Of a stretch of DNA of 64,000 nt, positions 38,690 through 51,399 are shown one piece after another (the first letter of the stretch is position 1; every line of letters begins with the position of its first letter). A model generated the notes under the pieces. It made no database searches. It was not told the DNA's origin and was given only the letters and a program-made list of their open reading frames with translations. This DNA is from Beaufortia kweichowensis. Its lineage: Eukaryota; Chordata; Actinopteri; Cypriniformes; Gastromyzontidae. Position numbers and translations under genes: made by a program. The stretch lies in NCBI GenBank assembly GCA_019155185.1, contig CM032813.1, positions 1,484,501 through 1,548,500 on the forward strand, read 5' to 3'.

Positions 38690-41600
38690 TTCGGGTCTGG
38701 TGGTGTGATTGAATATGTAGTCAAATCTAATATTTTATTATTGTATATATAAGTAATCATAGTTTTTCATTTTTCTTTGTTTTTTATCCGTCAAGTTACA
38801 AAAAGAATTTAGTCAAATTGAATTTGTAATTTAATTCACTGGATTAACCAGAAATATCTATTGGTTTATCTATCTAGTGCTGAGCTTGCTATGAATTATG
38901 CTTCGATTAAAGGTCTGAATAAAATCCAACAGACAACTATATAGATATTGCTAATGTGCACATCATTTGCAAATTAATTTGATCTTAATGTATTTTTTCC
39001 TAATCTTATCATTTGTTTTTATATGTCTATTTATATTTGTGTGTGTGTCTTTATATATATTTCTTTTTATATTTTTACTGTATTTATTTAATGCTTTATT
39101 AAATAACCCCATCCTTAACACAGCAGTATATTGAGACAGGAAAGTTGTAGTCATACGCTGTAAATGTGCAAAAACATTTTGTATTGACTCTGCACATAAC
39201 CGCTCTCAAAAATCAACACCTCAGAACCAATGGCAGCTTTGTTCACAAGCCTTCAAATTCTACTGGCTAAACAGAAATGCATGTTTTTATTCAAACTCCT
39301 GTTCCTTTCTCTGCCGCTCTCCGTACAGCCCGGAGGATCTCTGAATAGACCAACAGCAGGAGAGAAAAGACCATGAACAGCTTGATAATGAGGAAGCTGA
39401 TTAAGGAAATCTGTTTCTTTGCGAATTGGTAGTCAGGATGGACTGGGTGGCCTCTACGCCCATTGTTGACCATCTGTAGGCATTTGAAAGTCTTTCTTCA
39501 CAAATGGGTGGTGAAAGGGTGTAGCATTGCCTTAGGGCATTAGTATGTGTGTGAGTGTGTGTTTCAGGACCCAGGGGATTACAACAGCTATCTGTTAAAA
39601 TTCATTAACCCCGGCGGATAACCTCAGGAGGAAGGCTGGAAAAGCAACTGCCACTACAGCAACACTGAAACCTGTTATTATACAGCCACAGGTGAGACCC
39701 TGTAGACGATTAAACTATAAAGAGCCATCTATACATGCTCAAGGGCCAGAGAAATGATGAACAACTCCCAGTTAATGCCAGGAATCTGTGCCGATGGATT
39801 TCTCGAATTAATAAACAGGAAAGGAATATTTTGTCCATGGCTAAGAATCGAAATAAAAATCGTATTTGTTTTCTTCTTAAGAAAAATAAGACACTACCTG
39901 AAAATTAAATTTCTTTTTTATAATAATAATAATGTCCTTCCAAATATAGATCTATACAGGAATTAAAGCACATCCATCCATTATAAGCCATCATTAAAGT
40001 AATCCAAAAGACTTAAGATTTGTGATAGAAATGTTTAATATTTTGAACTTATTTAGTGAAATTAACATCAAAATGCAAATTTGGTGATGAGCTGATACCT
40101 TCAAATCTCATTTGCTCTTTTGTGTCTCGTATTGTAACTATATGACAAAGATGCATTATTGATATGACACCATATTTGAATTTACAGTATCGTATGGCTT
40201 TGTTTTGTTTTTAGTTTTGCAAAATAAGGTCATATTTTAGTAGTTTTCTCTTGTTTTAGAAGTCATTTGGATTACTATTATGATGAACGAACAGTATGGT
40301 CTTACAACAAAAAAACACTTTTGCTAAACGGATGCATGCTGAGAGCATTAGTGGATGTGAAATATAATGAAAGGTCCCTTCTGCAAGGTTAGAAATAGAG
40401 TTTTGCCATGTTAGTTCCTTTTGTTTTATATCTACACACCCGACTGCTGATAATAAACAGCTGACGGCTGACCAGATGAGAAGGCATTACAGTAACCTGC
40501 ATGCTTTGCAGTTTAACACTGTTTGTTTTTGGTTCCCTCAGGTCACTCCAGTGTGTATTTATGGGTGTTCATGTGTGTGTAGGTGAGAAAGAATAAGAGG
40601 AGACGCTCACAGACACAGAAGATGGTGGCTGGATGATTCAGCAAAAGTATAACAAACACATTCTGACAACTGCACACTTTGTATTCTGATGAAAATTTCT
40701 CAGGGTAGTTTTTATTTTTGAAAGACTGAAGCGTTTAGATATTTCTGCTGGTAATGCATAATAAAATAGATACAGCTCATTAAACACACTTTGATCAAAT
40801 AATGGGGCATGTTGTCACAATGGGGGACGTGCCATTAAACAGCACATTAAGCGAGTGTTTTGGTTAAATTTGACCATTATTAACCCTATGAACAGATATT
40901 ACAAAAATATGATAACCAAATTTAATTTTATAAAAAGATGCAGATGCAGCATACTAACAGAGAAAACAAATGTTAACCAATACAACCTTATGGTAATGTT
41001 TTACCCAAGAGATGTTCTTTAGGCCTTGTGACAACTAGCCCCGGTGTCCCCTATATGTAGGGGGTACACATACAGGCCTCTATAGAATATGTATATGTAT
41101 ATCCTGAGCTTGTCTTTAATCGTCGTGTAGATAAACTTACTGTGCGAGACTGACTTGGCAGCCAAAATCCAGAAGTCTGTGAGAAACAACCACACAGTGT
41201 TCAGCCTGAAGGAACCTTAATGGAAATTAATGGCTTTTAAATGTGTCTGTGTGTTTCTCTCCAAGCACTCAACCGTACGTTTACAAGACGCCAGGATAAA
41301 CTGAAATTCATCTTCAGGCACAAGGTCAACACTCGCTTAGATGTACAGGAGGAATGTGATTATGATTCAAATCAACACTGTTATCTGCAACCCAATGCCT
41401 GCAGAAGGCCAAAGTGAGTGTTACTCGAGCTCTTCATAAACTGTGTCAAACAGACAACAGAGGCAGGAAAACAATGTGAGTCATTTCCGTATTAACAGGA
41501 TGCGTGTCCTTGCTGTCCTGAGGGGAATTACAGACTGCATCCCTGATGATGATGATGATGATGATGTGCATTTAGAGTTTCCTTCTCCAGCCTTTGGAAA

Positions 41601-43102
41601 ATCCAACACTGTATCTGGCTAAGACACTTTTTTCATCACTAGCCTCATTTGTGTTTAATGCAGGCGTGTTGTAAAGATTTTAGTTTTATAAAATATTATG
41701 TATCTGAAACAAAAACGTAATTTTAGGTCATTTTATCTTGAGTTAGTTTTGGAGACATTAAAATTAAATTAATGCTGTACAGTGCTGTAACATAAAAGGC
41801 AGCAGATAGACAAATATTTAATTTCCTTTTAAACACTTTTTTACAACATTGGACCCCAGTAAAACATTTGTTGTAATATAATTAAATATTTGCAATTTAT
41901 GCTTGCACAAAAAATATGGCCTTCAACTGAAAACGATATTTTGCAGTTACAGTATTTACCAGCAGGGGCAAATTCTGCCAAGTTTGGACGTCACACCCTA
42001 AATTCATGCTATTTGTTGAACCTGAAGGTGGTGTGTTGTACTGTTCAAATAAACAAAGCAATCAGTTTAAAAGTACCACTAAGTTTACGCTTATCTAAAA
42101 GTCAACCTATAAGTGACTCAAAGACGTCCATGCACATTAAACTAGGAATGGAGAAAGTAATTTAGCATCAATAAAAATAAATTGCACACTTTATTTTTAA
42201 AGTTTAAAATAAGAGCTCAGTGTAATGGTTTTAAGTCACCCCTAATGTGCAAACAATTGAGTCTTATATCTTGTTTCCACAAAGTTTTTGACTCAAACTT
42301 TTTATAAATGAGTTGCCAATGAAAGTTTAGATGGAGCATGTTAATGCAGTCTTACTAATCACAGAGTTATGGCTATATAAATAGATGTTTACTCCATTTG
42401 TTTTTGCAATTTGTTGGACATCCCTCTTCTATTATTATTGCTTCTATTCTCATTATAATTACTATAGGGGTATTGATACCTCCCATATATCTAACACACA
42501 AAAAACAATGACATGTTATTTGTTAACCACCACCTCCTGTAGTTGTCCTAAGTTTTACAAAGTCAACAAAGCTTTATTAGCATTTACAATAATAAAAAAG
42601 CAAAGAAAAAATTAAAGGACAAATGCAAGAAAAAAAGGTGAAAAATAAGTTGAAAACTTTTGGTTTTACAGACAAACACACGGGAAGCTTTTGAGCGCAT
42701 GTGAGACGCCGACACAAATGAGCATAACGGTCTCACACGGTGAGTAACACCGAGTACACAAACAAATTCATTCAAATGTGACAAAATAACCTGGTTTCAA
42801 TAAAAACATTATGCTAACATCAATGTCTCTGACACTTGTGAAATATTAGCTGGATCAGCACAGATAGAGTCATTTCTTCAGAGAGGAGATATTAAGAGGC
42901 GTTGGAGGCTAAATAGGGTTGTTTTTCTGGAGTACAGAGTAATGACTGTTGTGTGTAGGGAGCAAACATTATCACCTGAATGCCTGCTGAAACAAATGCA
43001 CTAAATTACTGTGTTGAGAGAAAGCTGTATGTATTAGCATTACATCGGGAAGATTCAAAGGCTGTATTTTGTGTTTTCACTTTTTTCTTTTTCCATTTTC
43101 AG
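38690..43102. other. Noncoding, gene-free 4.4 kb; (GAT)n at 41544-41567
   Basis: No exon or transposon with clear ends. Balanced unique patches at 39590-39720 and 41100-41560 may be regulatory. A GATGAT run is at 41544-41567. At 42672-42739 an AG...GT bracketed stretch is open in one frame but its length is not a multiple of three. An ORF at 41890-42165 (+) has no domain. Confidence 0.3.
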
Positions 43103-43212
43103 ATTTCCCAAAACATTTCAGGATGGAGGATTATGTGACCAAAGAAGCATTTGACCAACAAGGATGGAGAATGGGAAACGGAGTGGTCAGAACGCCGCAA
43201 TTCCTCCTGTGA
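43103..43212 (+). CDS. Weak candidate terminal exon or short ORF
   Basis: A strong pyrimidine tract and acceptor (CTTTTTCCATTTTCAG, AG at 43101-43102) precede a short open frame with ATG at 43123 reading MEDYVTKEAFDQQGWRMGNG, then VVRTPQFLL and TGA at 43210. The composition is protein-like, but about 30 codons is too short to be more than suggestive. I recognise no protein, and there is no polyadenylation signal immediately downstream. Confidence 0.15.
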
Positions 43213-43739
43213 TTGCTGTTAAATTCATTTCAATGTAATTTAATACACTGTTGTTTTGCTGATAACATGAATGAATTTAATTGAGTTCCGTGTGCATTAG
43301 TGAACTGAGATGCACTGCAAAACTTCTGTTTGCTAAACAGATATAAACCTTTTGCTTATTAAATTCAGTTGTGAAGCATCATGTGGTGCCTGGCGCTTAT
43401 CTGCCTTTTATAGCAACACAATAACAGCTACTAAAGTGGATTTTGCATGATTGTTTTTGGAAAAAACTGCAAACAGGTTAGTGCTGAACGGATGTATTTA
43501 GTACCTGATGATTCTAAGGGAATTATCACAGCGGGGAGATATTGTTTGATGGAAGAAACAATGTCTTCACCATTGTGATAACAACATTAATTAATCGTGA
43601 AGGTAGTCACAACAGCAGCGTGCGACTGAATTTTTGTTTCCTTCCGCTGTTCTACCAGCCTGTTGAATGGAATCAAACATTCATTCTTTTGCTATTAACT
43701 GTGTGTTTATTGAAAGCGGTGTAGGCAAGGCACAGATTG
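43213..43739. other. Noncoding, nothing recognised
   Basis: AT-rich unique DNA. Confidence 0.3.
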
Positions 43740-44110
43740 TGAACGCTCTTTAATGAACGCGTGTGTGCGACCAGACAAAAGCCACGCATCGTACGGCGCG
43801 ATATCAGCCGATTATAATTTCAATCACGTAAGGCAGCAGAGTTGATATACTGTCTAATTTAAAAGCACAGTGATTTCCTGCGAGAGATTCAAATGGAAGA
43901 AATTACAGGCGGGCTCGGCGTACGAGCACCTTGTTTTCAATGCTGGTAAATTGAAGAGTGATTCTGTGTAATGGATTTGTCAGCTGTTGTCCCTGCTTTG
44001 ATCAGAACCCTGGTATGAAAGATGATAATGCCCTGGAAACGCCATGGCAACACATTGGCAATCAGTGCTTACCGACGTATATTACAGAATTAAACTTAAG
44101 ATAGCAAAAA
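43740..44110. promoter_or_regulatory. Candidate conserved noncoding element with RFX-like X-box
   Basis: A CpG-rich unique block (CGTACGGCGCGATATCAGCC from 43790; GGGCTCGGCGTACGAGCACC from 43911). AACGCCATGGCAAC at 44038-44051 matches 11 of 14 bases of the palindromic RFX X-box GTTGCCATGGCAAC. No coherent open frame crosses it. X-box resemblance is seen directly; enhancer role and conservation are inferred. Confidence 0.35.
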
Positions 44111-44269
44111 GAGAAGAATCTGTGGGTGTTTTTTCCTTTGTGAGAGATTAGTCATGAATTTGATTAGACTAGATAGTGAATTAGGCACACAAACGCGACA
44201 CACTCTCTCCATTCGTGCTGAAATGGTTCTCTTGAGCCAAGCATATGGAGAGCTGTCTCTGTTATTGGC

Positions 44270-44520
44270 CTGATTACTTCAGCTGTGTCGAAATCAAGCT
44301 TCGTCTTCCTTACCCTCCTCAATGGGTGGGATGGAAGACTGTTTTTGTGTAAACAATCAATGTGAGATGAACGCGCCAGCGACGGCGCTCACGACTCCGA
44401 GGCGGCCTGCTTTCCAGCGTTTAAAGTAGTAGATTGCCTCCATCGCCAACAATTAACGTGTTTAAGTACACATGACTGCCGATTCCATCTGTTTACTTGT
44501 CAATCTGTCAATTTTTTAAA
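44270..44520. promoter_or_regulatory. Candidate conserved noncoding element with MEIS-type sites
   Basis: A CpG-dense core (GAACGCGCCAGCGACGGCGC, 44370 on) lies within unique sequence. TGTCAATCTGTCAAT at 44498-44512 contains two tandem TGTCAAT units, the reverse complement of ATTGACA, resembling MEIS/PBX half sites. AACAATTAACGTG (44448) adds a homeodomain-type core. Function is inferred. Confidence 0.35.
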
Positions 44521-44744
44521 CCGTTTCTTTCTCACAGTATTTTGTGCACCTCTGTTTATGTGACAGATTGGGAGAACTGGAAATGCAATCACACAAGCGC
44601 GTACATATGTTCTTCTGTGGATGTACACGCAATCATTTGCAAATTGGGGACCGAAAATAAGTCTTTTGGGAGACTGTTTAAAAGTCATGTATGAACAGAC
44701 TTTTGTGCAGTTTGTTAAGAGCTTGACAACAAAAAGCTAGTTGT

Positions 44745-44810
44745 TTACATTTACATTTTTACATTTAGCTGACGCTTTTATCCAAAGCGACTTACAATTA
44801 TTAGGAGACA
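44745..44810 (+). mobile_element. SINE-type conserved core/tail fragment
   Basis: TTTACATTTTTACATTTAGC, then TGACGCTTTTATCCAAAGCGACTTAC. This core is shared by V-SINE-like and related fish retroelements (recalled). No tRNA-like head is recognisable upstream, so only a fragment is claimed. Confidence 0.65.
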
Positions 44811-46867
44811 AATATTGCGGTCAAAACCCCCAGGTCTTTTGTTGATTTACAATGTTGAACCCATCTAATACTGTTTTCTCTCTCAATAGAAGAAAGAACA
44901 AATCGTTGACCTGTAAGAGGACACAGCAAGTCCTAAGATCTTCACCTTTGTCTCTCACAGCAGTCAACGGAGAGCTGAAGGTTATTTCATTAGCGCTACA
45001 GGAGGGCACAGAGATAGACCAACCATCCAAAGCTGTCAGTCTGGAATCACACGGGCGGCGCTGGAAACACAAACCACCCCACAGACCTGAAAGTCGTTAC
45101 CGTAGCCACTAATTAGCTTCATTTGCTAAGAAAACAAACTGGGGCCAGATGGTGAGGCTAGCACGTATTCATCGATCTCGAATCCCACGCGCGAGTTGGA
45201 AAGTGGGTTGTCCGGACGAAAGACGTTAGAAAGCTTCCTCTCCTCACGGCAGATTGGTGGTTGATGGTGGAGGTAAGACAAATGAGTGCTGAAAGAGACA
45301 GGCTTGATGGAAAAAGTTCTGCAGCGTGAAAAGATGGATATTTGGTGAGGCAGGATTAAATATGTCAGGTGTAAACATTTAACCACTGGCTCACTACAAA
45401 AAAAGACTGATTACTTTGAGCCGTAAATGCCACGTTGAGCATTTTCATTTAAAACTTGTCATATATTGCAACGAGTCATTTGTCTTATTTAATTAAATTT
45501 ACATGAAGACCTCAGGTAAAGTTTCTTAGTGACGCATATAATTAATATATGTACTATAATATAAAGAATTTTTTTGTGTTTATCTTTATGTATTTATATA
45601 AGTTGATGGTTAAAATAAGGTAAATCTAGTTTACAGTATGAATAAGCTATTCATAATATTTTCTTGCTGTATTTGGCCATATAGAGCAACATGGTGCATA
45701 CATTTCACACTTTAGTCACTATATGCTTGTGTAAAACATGTCAGGATGTTATAAAACATACTACACATTAAGGGACATCTCTTATTTCTGAAAAAAAATC
45801 TATTTATATAATCTAGAACAATTTCGTTTATGGAGCTGTCTGTCATCTGAATTGTCGTGTGCATCCTGTATCCAACATCTGTAATCTTGAGCATTTATAG
45901 CTCAGAGAACATAGTTCACTATTTATGAGCAGGTAGACGGGAAAGACTCTCTTTTTTACTGAGCCACCGAAAGAACACAGCATTCAATAAATAAAAAGAG
46001 TAAGTGGCGTTCCCTTAATTCAGTCTTTGGGTGGCCAACAGCCATGAGAGGACCGGTGGCAATAACTCTTGTAACCCTTTCATGTTCTACATTCATTTTA
46101 GCTAAATAATGTCTGCTGGTAATCTAATCTCGTAATGCTACTCTACTGAGATTGCTGTCATACCTTTTTACCTCTTTTTTAGGAGTCACATTCAACTGTA
46201 ATGATAAACCGCAGCATGAGAAGACAGAATCAGTCACATTATTACATGAAGCGAGTACATCCTGTGAGTGTACAGCTGATATTTGTAAGAGTATACGTTC
46301 ATTTGCTTAAGTTGGCAAAATTATTTGAGTAAGTTGAACTTCCAGATTTCAGAAGTTATATAAAATCAATAAAACCAACAGAAATCAACACTATTAATAT
46401 TTTAGTAAATGTAGTAAATTTGTATTCTCTTTTCCACTGCATTAAGTTCACAGAGCTTAAAAAAATAAGTATCCAATTCTATTCTATTAATATTTCATGT
46501 AATATTTTTTATAATATTACAGCAACTGTGGTATTCAAGTTGTAAGATTTTTATGAAATTAGGTTTACACTACTTAATCCTTTTAATTACTTTTAACATT
46601 TGGGTTTACAGGATGTTTATTTGTAAATACATGTCTAGAATATTGATGAAGAAAATTTTTTTAACATTTAAATTAAATTAAATTACCAAAATATGAAAAT
46701 TCTAAGTACTAATTATTAGCACAAACAGCATGTCAGTCTTATTGGTTTACGCATCTCATGCCATATGCGTTTCATCACGAGACACAAACAAACCAATGAA
46801 ATTCAAAAATGATTAATGTGTGGCCGTATCTAAACTTCAGCTGATTGGTTGGTTTCCACAGATCTTG
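44811..46867. other. Noncoding; opposite-strand ORFs at 44821-45386 unsupported
   Basis: ORFs at 44852-45112 (+), 44821-45072 (-) and 45126-45386 (-) overlap with no domains. 45120-45260 contains CpG-rich unique sequence (ATCCCACGCGCGAGTTGG near 45182) that may be regulatory. 45400-46860 is AT-rich. Confidence 0.3.
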
Positions 46868-47083
46868 ATTTTCTTACAAATGTATTGTTTCACTTCAGAA
46901 GACATGTATTCACCCACTGAAGTCATTTGGATTACTTGATGTATTAATGGTGAATGTTTTTTTCATTTTGAGTGTTGTATGAGAAGATCGTGTGAAGAAA
47001 GTAAGTCACGAACATCTGGGATGGCATGAGGGTGAGTAAACTATAAGAGCATTTTCACATTTGGGTGAACTATTCCTTTAAAA
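46868..47083. mobile_element. Related fold-back MITE (second subfamily), 5'-truncated
   Basis: CACTTCAGAAGACATGTATT, then AAGTCATTTGGATTAC, GAAGAAAGTAAGTCACGAAC, GGGATGGCATGAGGGTGAGT and the end TTGGGTGAACTATTCCTTTA. The right terminus is shared with the family at 7686, but the interior follows the 'CTTCAGAAGACATGGATT' subfamily (recalled). The left terminus is missing. Confidence 0.7.
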
Positions 47084-47089
47084 GTTTGA

Positions 47090-47560
47090 GATCATGTGAA
47101 ATTTGAAGGTGAGCATCTATATTCCTGGCATGCGTCTCAATGATAAGAAGAAGGAGGTCATTTGCGTAATTTCGCTTAAAAATGTCCTCTCAGCCCCTGC
47201 TCCATCTCTTGCAATGTCCTACCATCTAATCTCTGCCAAGATCTGAGGAGCCCATTAGCTTGCTGTCGGAGAGGTCTGTAAGTAATCGTTTGCCGTAGAG
47301 GAATGAAATTGACAAGTGCTTAAGCCGCGAGCACAGACAGAACACAATTCCCCAGCACATTTCCGATAGCTCTATAATCAGCCGGGAGATAGAAAGTCAC
47401 ATCCTCGGCCAATCTTAAGATTCTCGATCTCTTCACCAAATGTTGCCCATCTCGAATGGAGGAAACCTTTTTTCTCTCTTCCTCTTTCAGCCGGTGAATG
47501 TTCTGCTCCTCACCTCTTCTCACCCTCTTTCTGTAACTTTCTTTCTTGATATCGTCCTCT
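47090..47560. promoter_or_regulatory. Candidate conserved noncoding block
   Basis: Starts directly after the MITE and is unique and balanced for about 450 bp, with scattered CpGs (CATTTGCGTAATTTCGC near 47158; TTAAGCCGCGAGCAC near 47320). ORF 47320-47523 (-) has no domain. No repeat ends. Judged from texture. Confidence 0.25.
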
Positions 47561-49157
47561 TTGCATGCTTCTCTGTCTACTTACCGAATACCTTGCAGTG
47601 TCCACGGTATATTGTCTAAAAATAAAAGCTGGCATTTCTGAATAATAGTAGTATGCAACATTAACCTCTTAATATTGAATGGTAATGTTGTCCAGTTATA
47701 AAATATATGAAATAATATATATTATATAAATATATGTATAATATAAATATAAATGTCTTGCATGCCATTGGCTGTGCACACAATAAACATGATGTGATTG
47801 GTTAGTATATCTTTTGAATATGACAAAGTATATAATAATCCAGCTGATGAAATATGTTGTTATGTGTTGTAGGTCATGTTCAGCCCATTGCATTGTGGGA
47901 TACAGTTTTCCATGCGGTGTGCCCTGTTGCAGCAGGTCATCCAGGTATTCTTCACAAGCAGAAATGCTGCATCAATAGTAAGTGAAGTGTGTTAGTGTGC
48001 AATCGCGTACATTGTCATTCACTACATTAAACTGCCGCGCTCCCTTCTTAGCATTCACTCTCGTTACTCTCTCTCTCTCTCGCTCGCCCGGCATCTCATT
48101 CACTCTCTCTGTCCATTACCAGTGAGTTCATTGTGCTTGTGTTTAAAACACACATCAGTCACTCAGATCATCAAGCCCTGCAGCTAAAGCTCAAGACCTT
48201 CAGATGTCATTGTGCTCTGTTTCAGCTTCTGTGTGTGTGTGTGTGTGTGAGTTATGAAGATATTAGGGTGTAAATCTGAACCCCTGGACAGATGGCAGGA
48301 GCGTCTGAGCACCCAGGGTTGCGCTCTTCATTTTCTTTCAGGGACAACAGGGAAAAATGTCTAGATGTAAGGAGAGTCTGAGAGAAGGTTAAAATATGAA
48401 TGAATATGAATAGTGTTTTGATTATGATAAATAGTGATCGAAGATATAAGTAAACTATACAAGACACAATTACCTTTTGTGAAATAGTTTAAAAGTGTTA
48501 TCTTGAAGGTTGTAATGTTTTGGATGGTGAAAGACACACATATGGCTTTGTGTTTCTAAAATAAAACATTCACAACTTTAAAGATCAATTTCTACCTGAT
48601 CTGATTCCTAAGAATAACTTTCATTTATGTAATCAAAATAGTCAAGCTCATTTAGTAACAACAAATTATATTTGCCGACTTGAATACATGTACTTTATTT
48701 AGTATAGATGGTGTAGATATTCTGAAAACCTGACAAAACATTTTAACAGTGCATTGAAATCTTTAGAAGTTGAGATATTTAAACAAGTATGAGATCAAAG
48801 TGTAAGACATTGTTTAGACATTGATGTTGCCAATCAGAAAGAAATCTCCAACAATGCATTCAATTAAAAGACAAATAAAAACGGTAAGTAAATCAGCTCA
48901 GATGGATGTTGTGAGCTATTAGCAAAGCTCACAGCTGTCGTGCGCAGCGCTCATTTTCATTTTTACATTTTTTTTTGTAAAATGGAGAAAACAAACAGCG
49001 AGATAAAAGGGAAAGTGTGACATTTTTCAGCATGTGTGAAACATTGAGATGTGAGTCTTTAACCTTGTTCAAAAGAGATGTTACTGTATAAAACAGTGTT
49101 ACATTTTATGTATAATAACACAGGTTAAATATTATTTTAATATATTTGTAAATCGTT
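47561..49157. other. Noncoding; short (GT)n and AT-rich tract
   Basis: A TATA/ATAT-rich stretch runs over 47697-47752. A (GT)n run lies at about 48230-48249. A short CT patch is at 48066-48080. An AACG|GTAAGT donor-like string near 48893 has no convincing exon in front. Confidence 0.3.
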
Positions 49158-49311
49158 CACTGTAAAACTATTAAAACCTCTCAGACTCAAAATGTTCTTG
49201 TTGCATCTAAGTTTTTCAAATGGCTCAATTTTTTGCCACAGTTAATAAAAATAAAACGTAGATGGTCAATCAAAAATTTTGAGTTAAATAGGTTTCAATT
49301 TTTTTACAGTG
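49158..49311. mobile_element. 154-bp MITE with about 35-bp inverted termini
   Basis: The left end CACTGTAAAACTATTAAAAC, then CT...ACTCAAAAT, mirrors the reverse complement of the right end CACTGTAAAAAAATTGAAAC, then CT...ACTCAAAAT. Arms match over about 35 bp with a few substitutions. There is no coding capacity and no clear target duplication. 'CACTGTAAAAA' termini are common among teleost MITEs (recalled). Confidence 0.75.
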
Positions 49312-49559
49312 TTCTGTAAAAATCATCATTGCAATTTTATTTTTCTTACCAAACTTCAGTGTGGGAGGTACACATGCTGTATTTCAGCTTAGCTTGAAGT
49401 AAACTATCAGTGATGTTGTATTTTCTTTTCTCCCCCTGAAATCAGTCTAAGATCAACAATAATTGGCGGACCCCCTGCAGTACTGCCCTGAAACCCCTAG
49501 AAGCTACAGACCCCCGCTGGAGACCCCTGCTTTATTCTATAACGTTCAGGTTTATTTGT
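49312..49559. other. Noncoding, nothing recognised
   Basis: Unique DNA; a GC-rich patch lies at 49467-49530. Confidence 0.3.
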
Positions 49560-50240
49560 GTTGAATCTAACGGCTCCATTAGCCGTCGCTCAGAAACACG
49601 CTCTGTGAAGCTGTACAACCCCACAACAGAACAAAAGCTCTGAGAGAAGAGCGAGGGGGTGCAGGGGTCCACGTCAGACCCTCTGTGAGCCTTTCTGTTT
49701 TACAGAGAGATTGAATTGTGACTGTATCTCTGACAGTTTTCTCATTATTGCAGACATGGTAACGATCTGAGGTCTTTCAAGAGACAAGTGACTTTAACAC
49801 AGCGGAACCTGTGGAACTAAGTCGACGTAATTGCATTTTAAAGGCCAGGAACGGAGGAATAATGTGCAGTTAGATGAACCTTTAGAGAGCGTTAGATAAA
49901 TTACCTCCAGTAACATGGACACAAATGAATGCATTAAACGATAATATGAAACTGCTTTAAATTCTTTTTAAAAAGATTTTATCACCGAACCGCGTTGTTA
50001 TTGCGGAGAAAGATGAAAAACCCACTCCATTTAGTTTCTCACACTTCAGTGGATAGTATACCATTTTCAAATGAGACCTGAGCAGCAATTTCATTCAAAA
50101 GTGACCCGGCTGACCTGAAGAGAATCTGTGATATTAGCAGATCAAGCGGCTGTCGTTCTGAAGGACAGCGGTCTGAATGAAGCTTATTAAAACAAGTCTA
50201 CATTCATTATCATGAGACATTGTCTGGCACTTAGCTTTTT
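49560..50240. promoter_or_regulatory. Candidate conserved noncoding blocks
   Basis: Long unique balanced stretch with CpGs (AACGGCTCCATTAGCCGTCG from 49569 is also a partial hairpin, CGGCT...AGCCG). TAATTGCATTTTAAAGG (49828) and ACCGAACCGCGTTGTTATTG (49984) are followed by more unique sequence. No coherent ORF or repeat boundary. Texture-based. Confidence 0.25.
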
Positions 50241-50804
50241 AATCTTTTGGAACATTGTGATGTGTATCTACTGGAACAAGGAGCTGTAGACTTACTAAAC
50301 CAGGAAATGGCCGTTTGTGTGTGTGTGAGAGACAGAGACTGAGAGAATGACAAAGATGTTAAAAGAGTTAGTCATGATGTCTCATCACTTAATTATTCTC
50401 ATCTATCTAGCTATGTTTACACCGCAATGCTTAATGCACAGATCTTTTTTTTGTCAGAACATCCATGTTATCCGTTAATCTTCTGCCCAAAAGATTCCAG
50501 TCGTCATGGTTGACCTTTGGGTTGGTGGATGTTCCCTAATTCTCTTTTCCAATGTTGGCAAAAGCACACTCGACTGCAGGTAATCAAACAACAAATGTTT
50601 ACACATGTGCAACAATATCTGATTTGTGTCAGGAAAAAAACTTTACTTTTTGTAAAATGCAGCATATATTTTCACAGTAAACCTGACTCACAATTTATCT
50701 CAAAATATAAGTAACTGTGATTTTGCATAAACAAGACCATTAGAACCATTAAGATGTTATGCATTGCACTTGTATTTGTTTCAGAAGTTTTTTACTATCC
50801 ACAT
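50241..50804. other. Noncoding, nothing recognised
   Basis: A short GTGTGTGA/GAGACAGAGA patch lies at 50315-50345; the rest is AT-rich. Confidence 0.3.
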
Positions 50805-50856
50805 TGATTTTTATTACTGTAACACTTTATTTTTTACAATGTTACAGTAAAAAATG
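50805..50856. repeat. AT-rich inverted repeat (hairpin)
   Basis: TTACTGTAAC at 50814-50823 pairs exactly with GTTACAGTAA at 50841-50850 across a 17-base loop. Weaker pairing extends outward (A/T-rich). Probably the remains of a small MITE. Too AT-rich and short to propose as a microRNA. Confidence 0.5.
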
Positions 50857-51399
50857 TAAAAATACAGTACAAAAAGGCAAGTGCAACAAATACTGTTGGT
50901 CTTCTTTGTTTTTTTTATTTTGGCACAGAATCATTCATTTCTTTTTGGTGCAGCTCCAAAACAAGATGCTCTGTGGAAAGGACACTGTGTTCAAGAGAAG
51001 CGTCGTACTGACAGACGTTATTCTTATGTTTGTTAGAGTCAACAATTTTGCAGTTCTCTATGGATCTCTAAGTGATGATAGCACACTGAATATGACTTGA
51101 AGGCTGAGAAGATGAGTTTTCTTATGAGCTGAGAAATATGTTTTACAAGACCCTCCGATATAAAAATCTCACTTTGGGGACGGTGGAATAAGGTATCATT
51201 TCACAGAAGCATAATTTTCTCTCCATAGGGATTTTCATCATTGCACTATCCATAAAGTGTTTCTTTTCTATAACAACAGTGAATAGCTATAGCCAAACAT
51301 TATTGTTCCGCATTTCTAAAAAAAGGTAATTATGTTGGCAGTTGTATGCAAATTATGTGCCAAAAGATTATAGTTGCATAATACCAGACACATCTGCGA
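50857..51399. other. Noncoding, nothing recognised
   Basis: The ORF 50759-51100 (+) runs into this stretch without a domain. Confidence 0.3.

Noticed and set aside
42672..42739. AG...GT bracketed open segment (68 bp) with a strong GTGAGT donor
   Set aside because: Acceptor is weak in pyrimidines, length is not a multiple of three and the peptide is unremarkable; kept only as a note.
50805..50856. Hairpin as possible microRNA
   Set aside because: Stem is only about 10 perfect pairs and very AT-rich; resembles a MITE relic and matches no microRNA I know.
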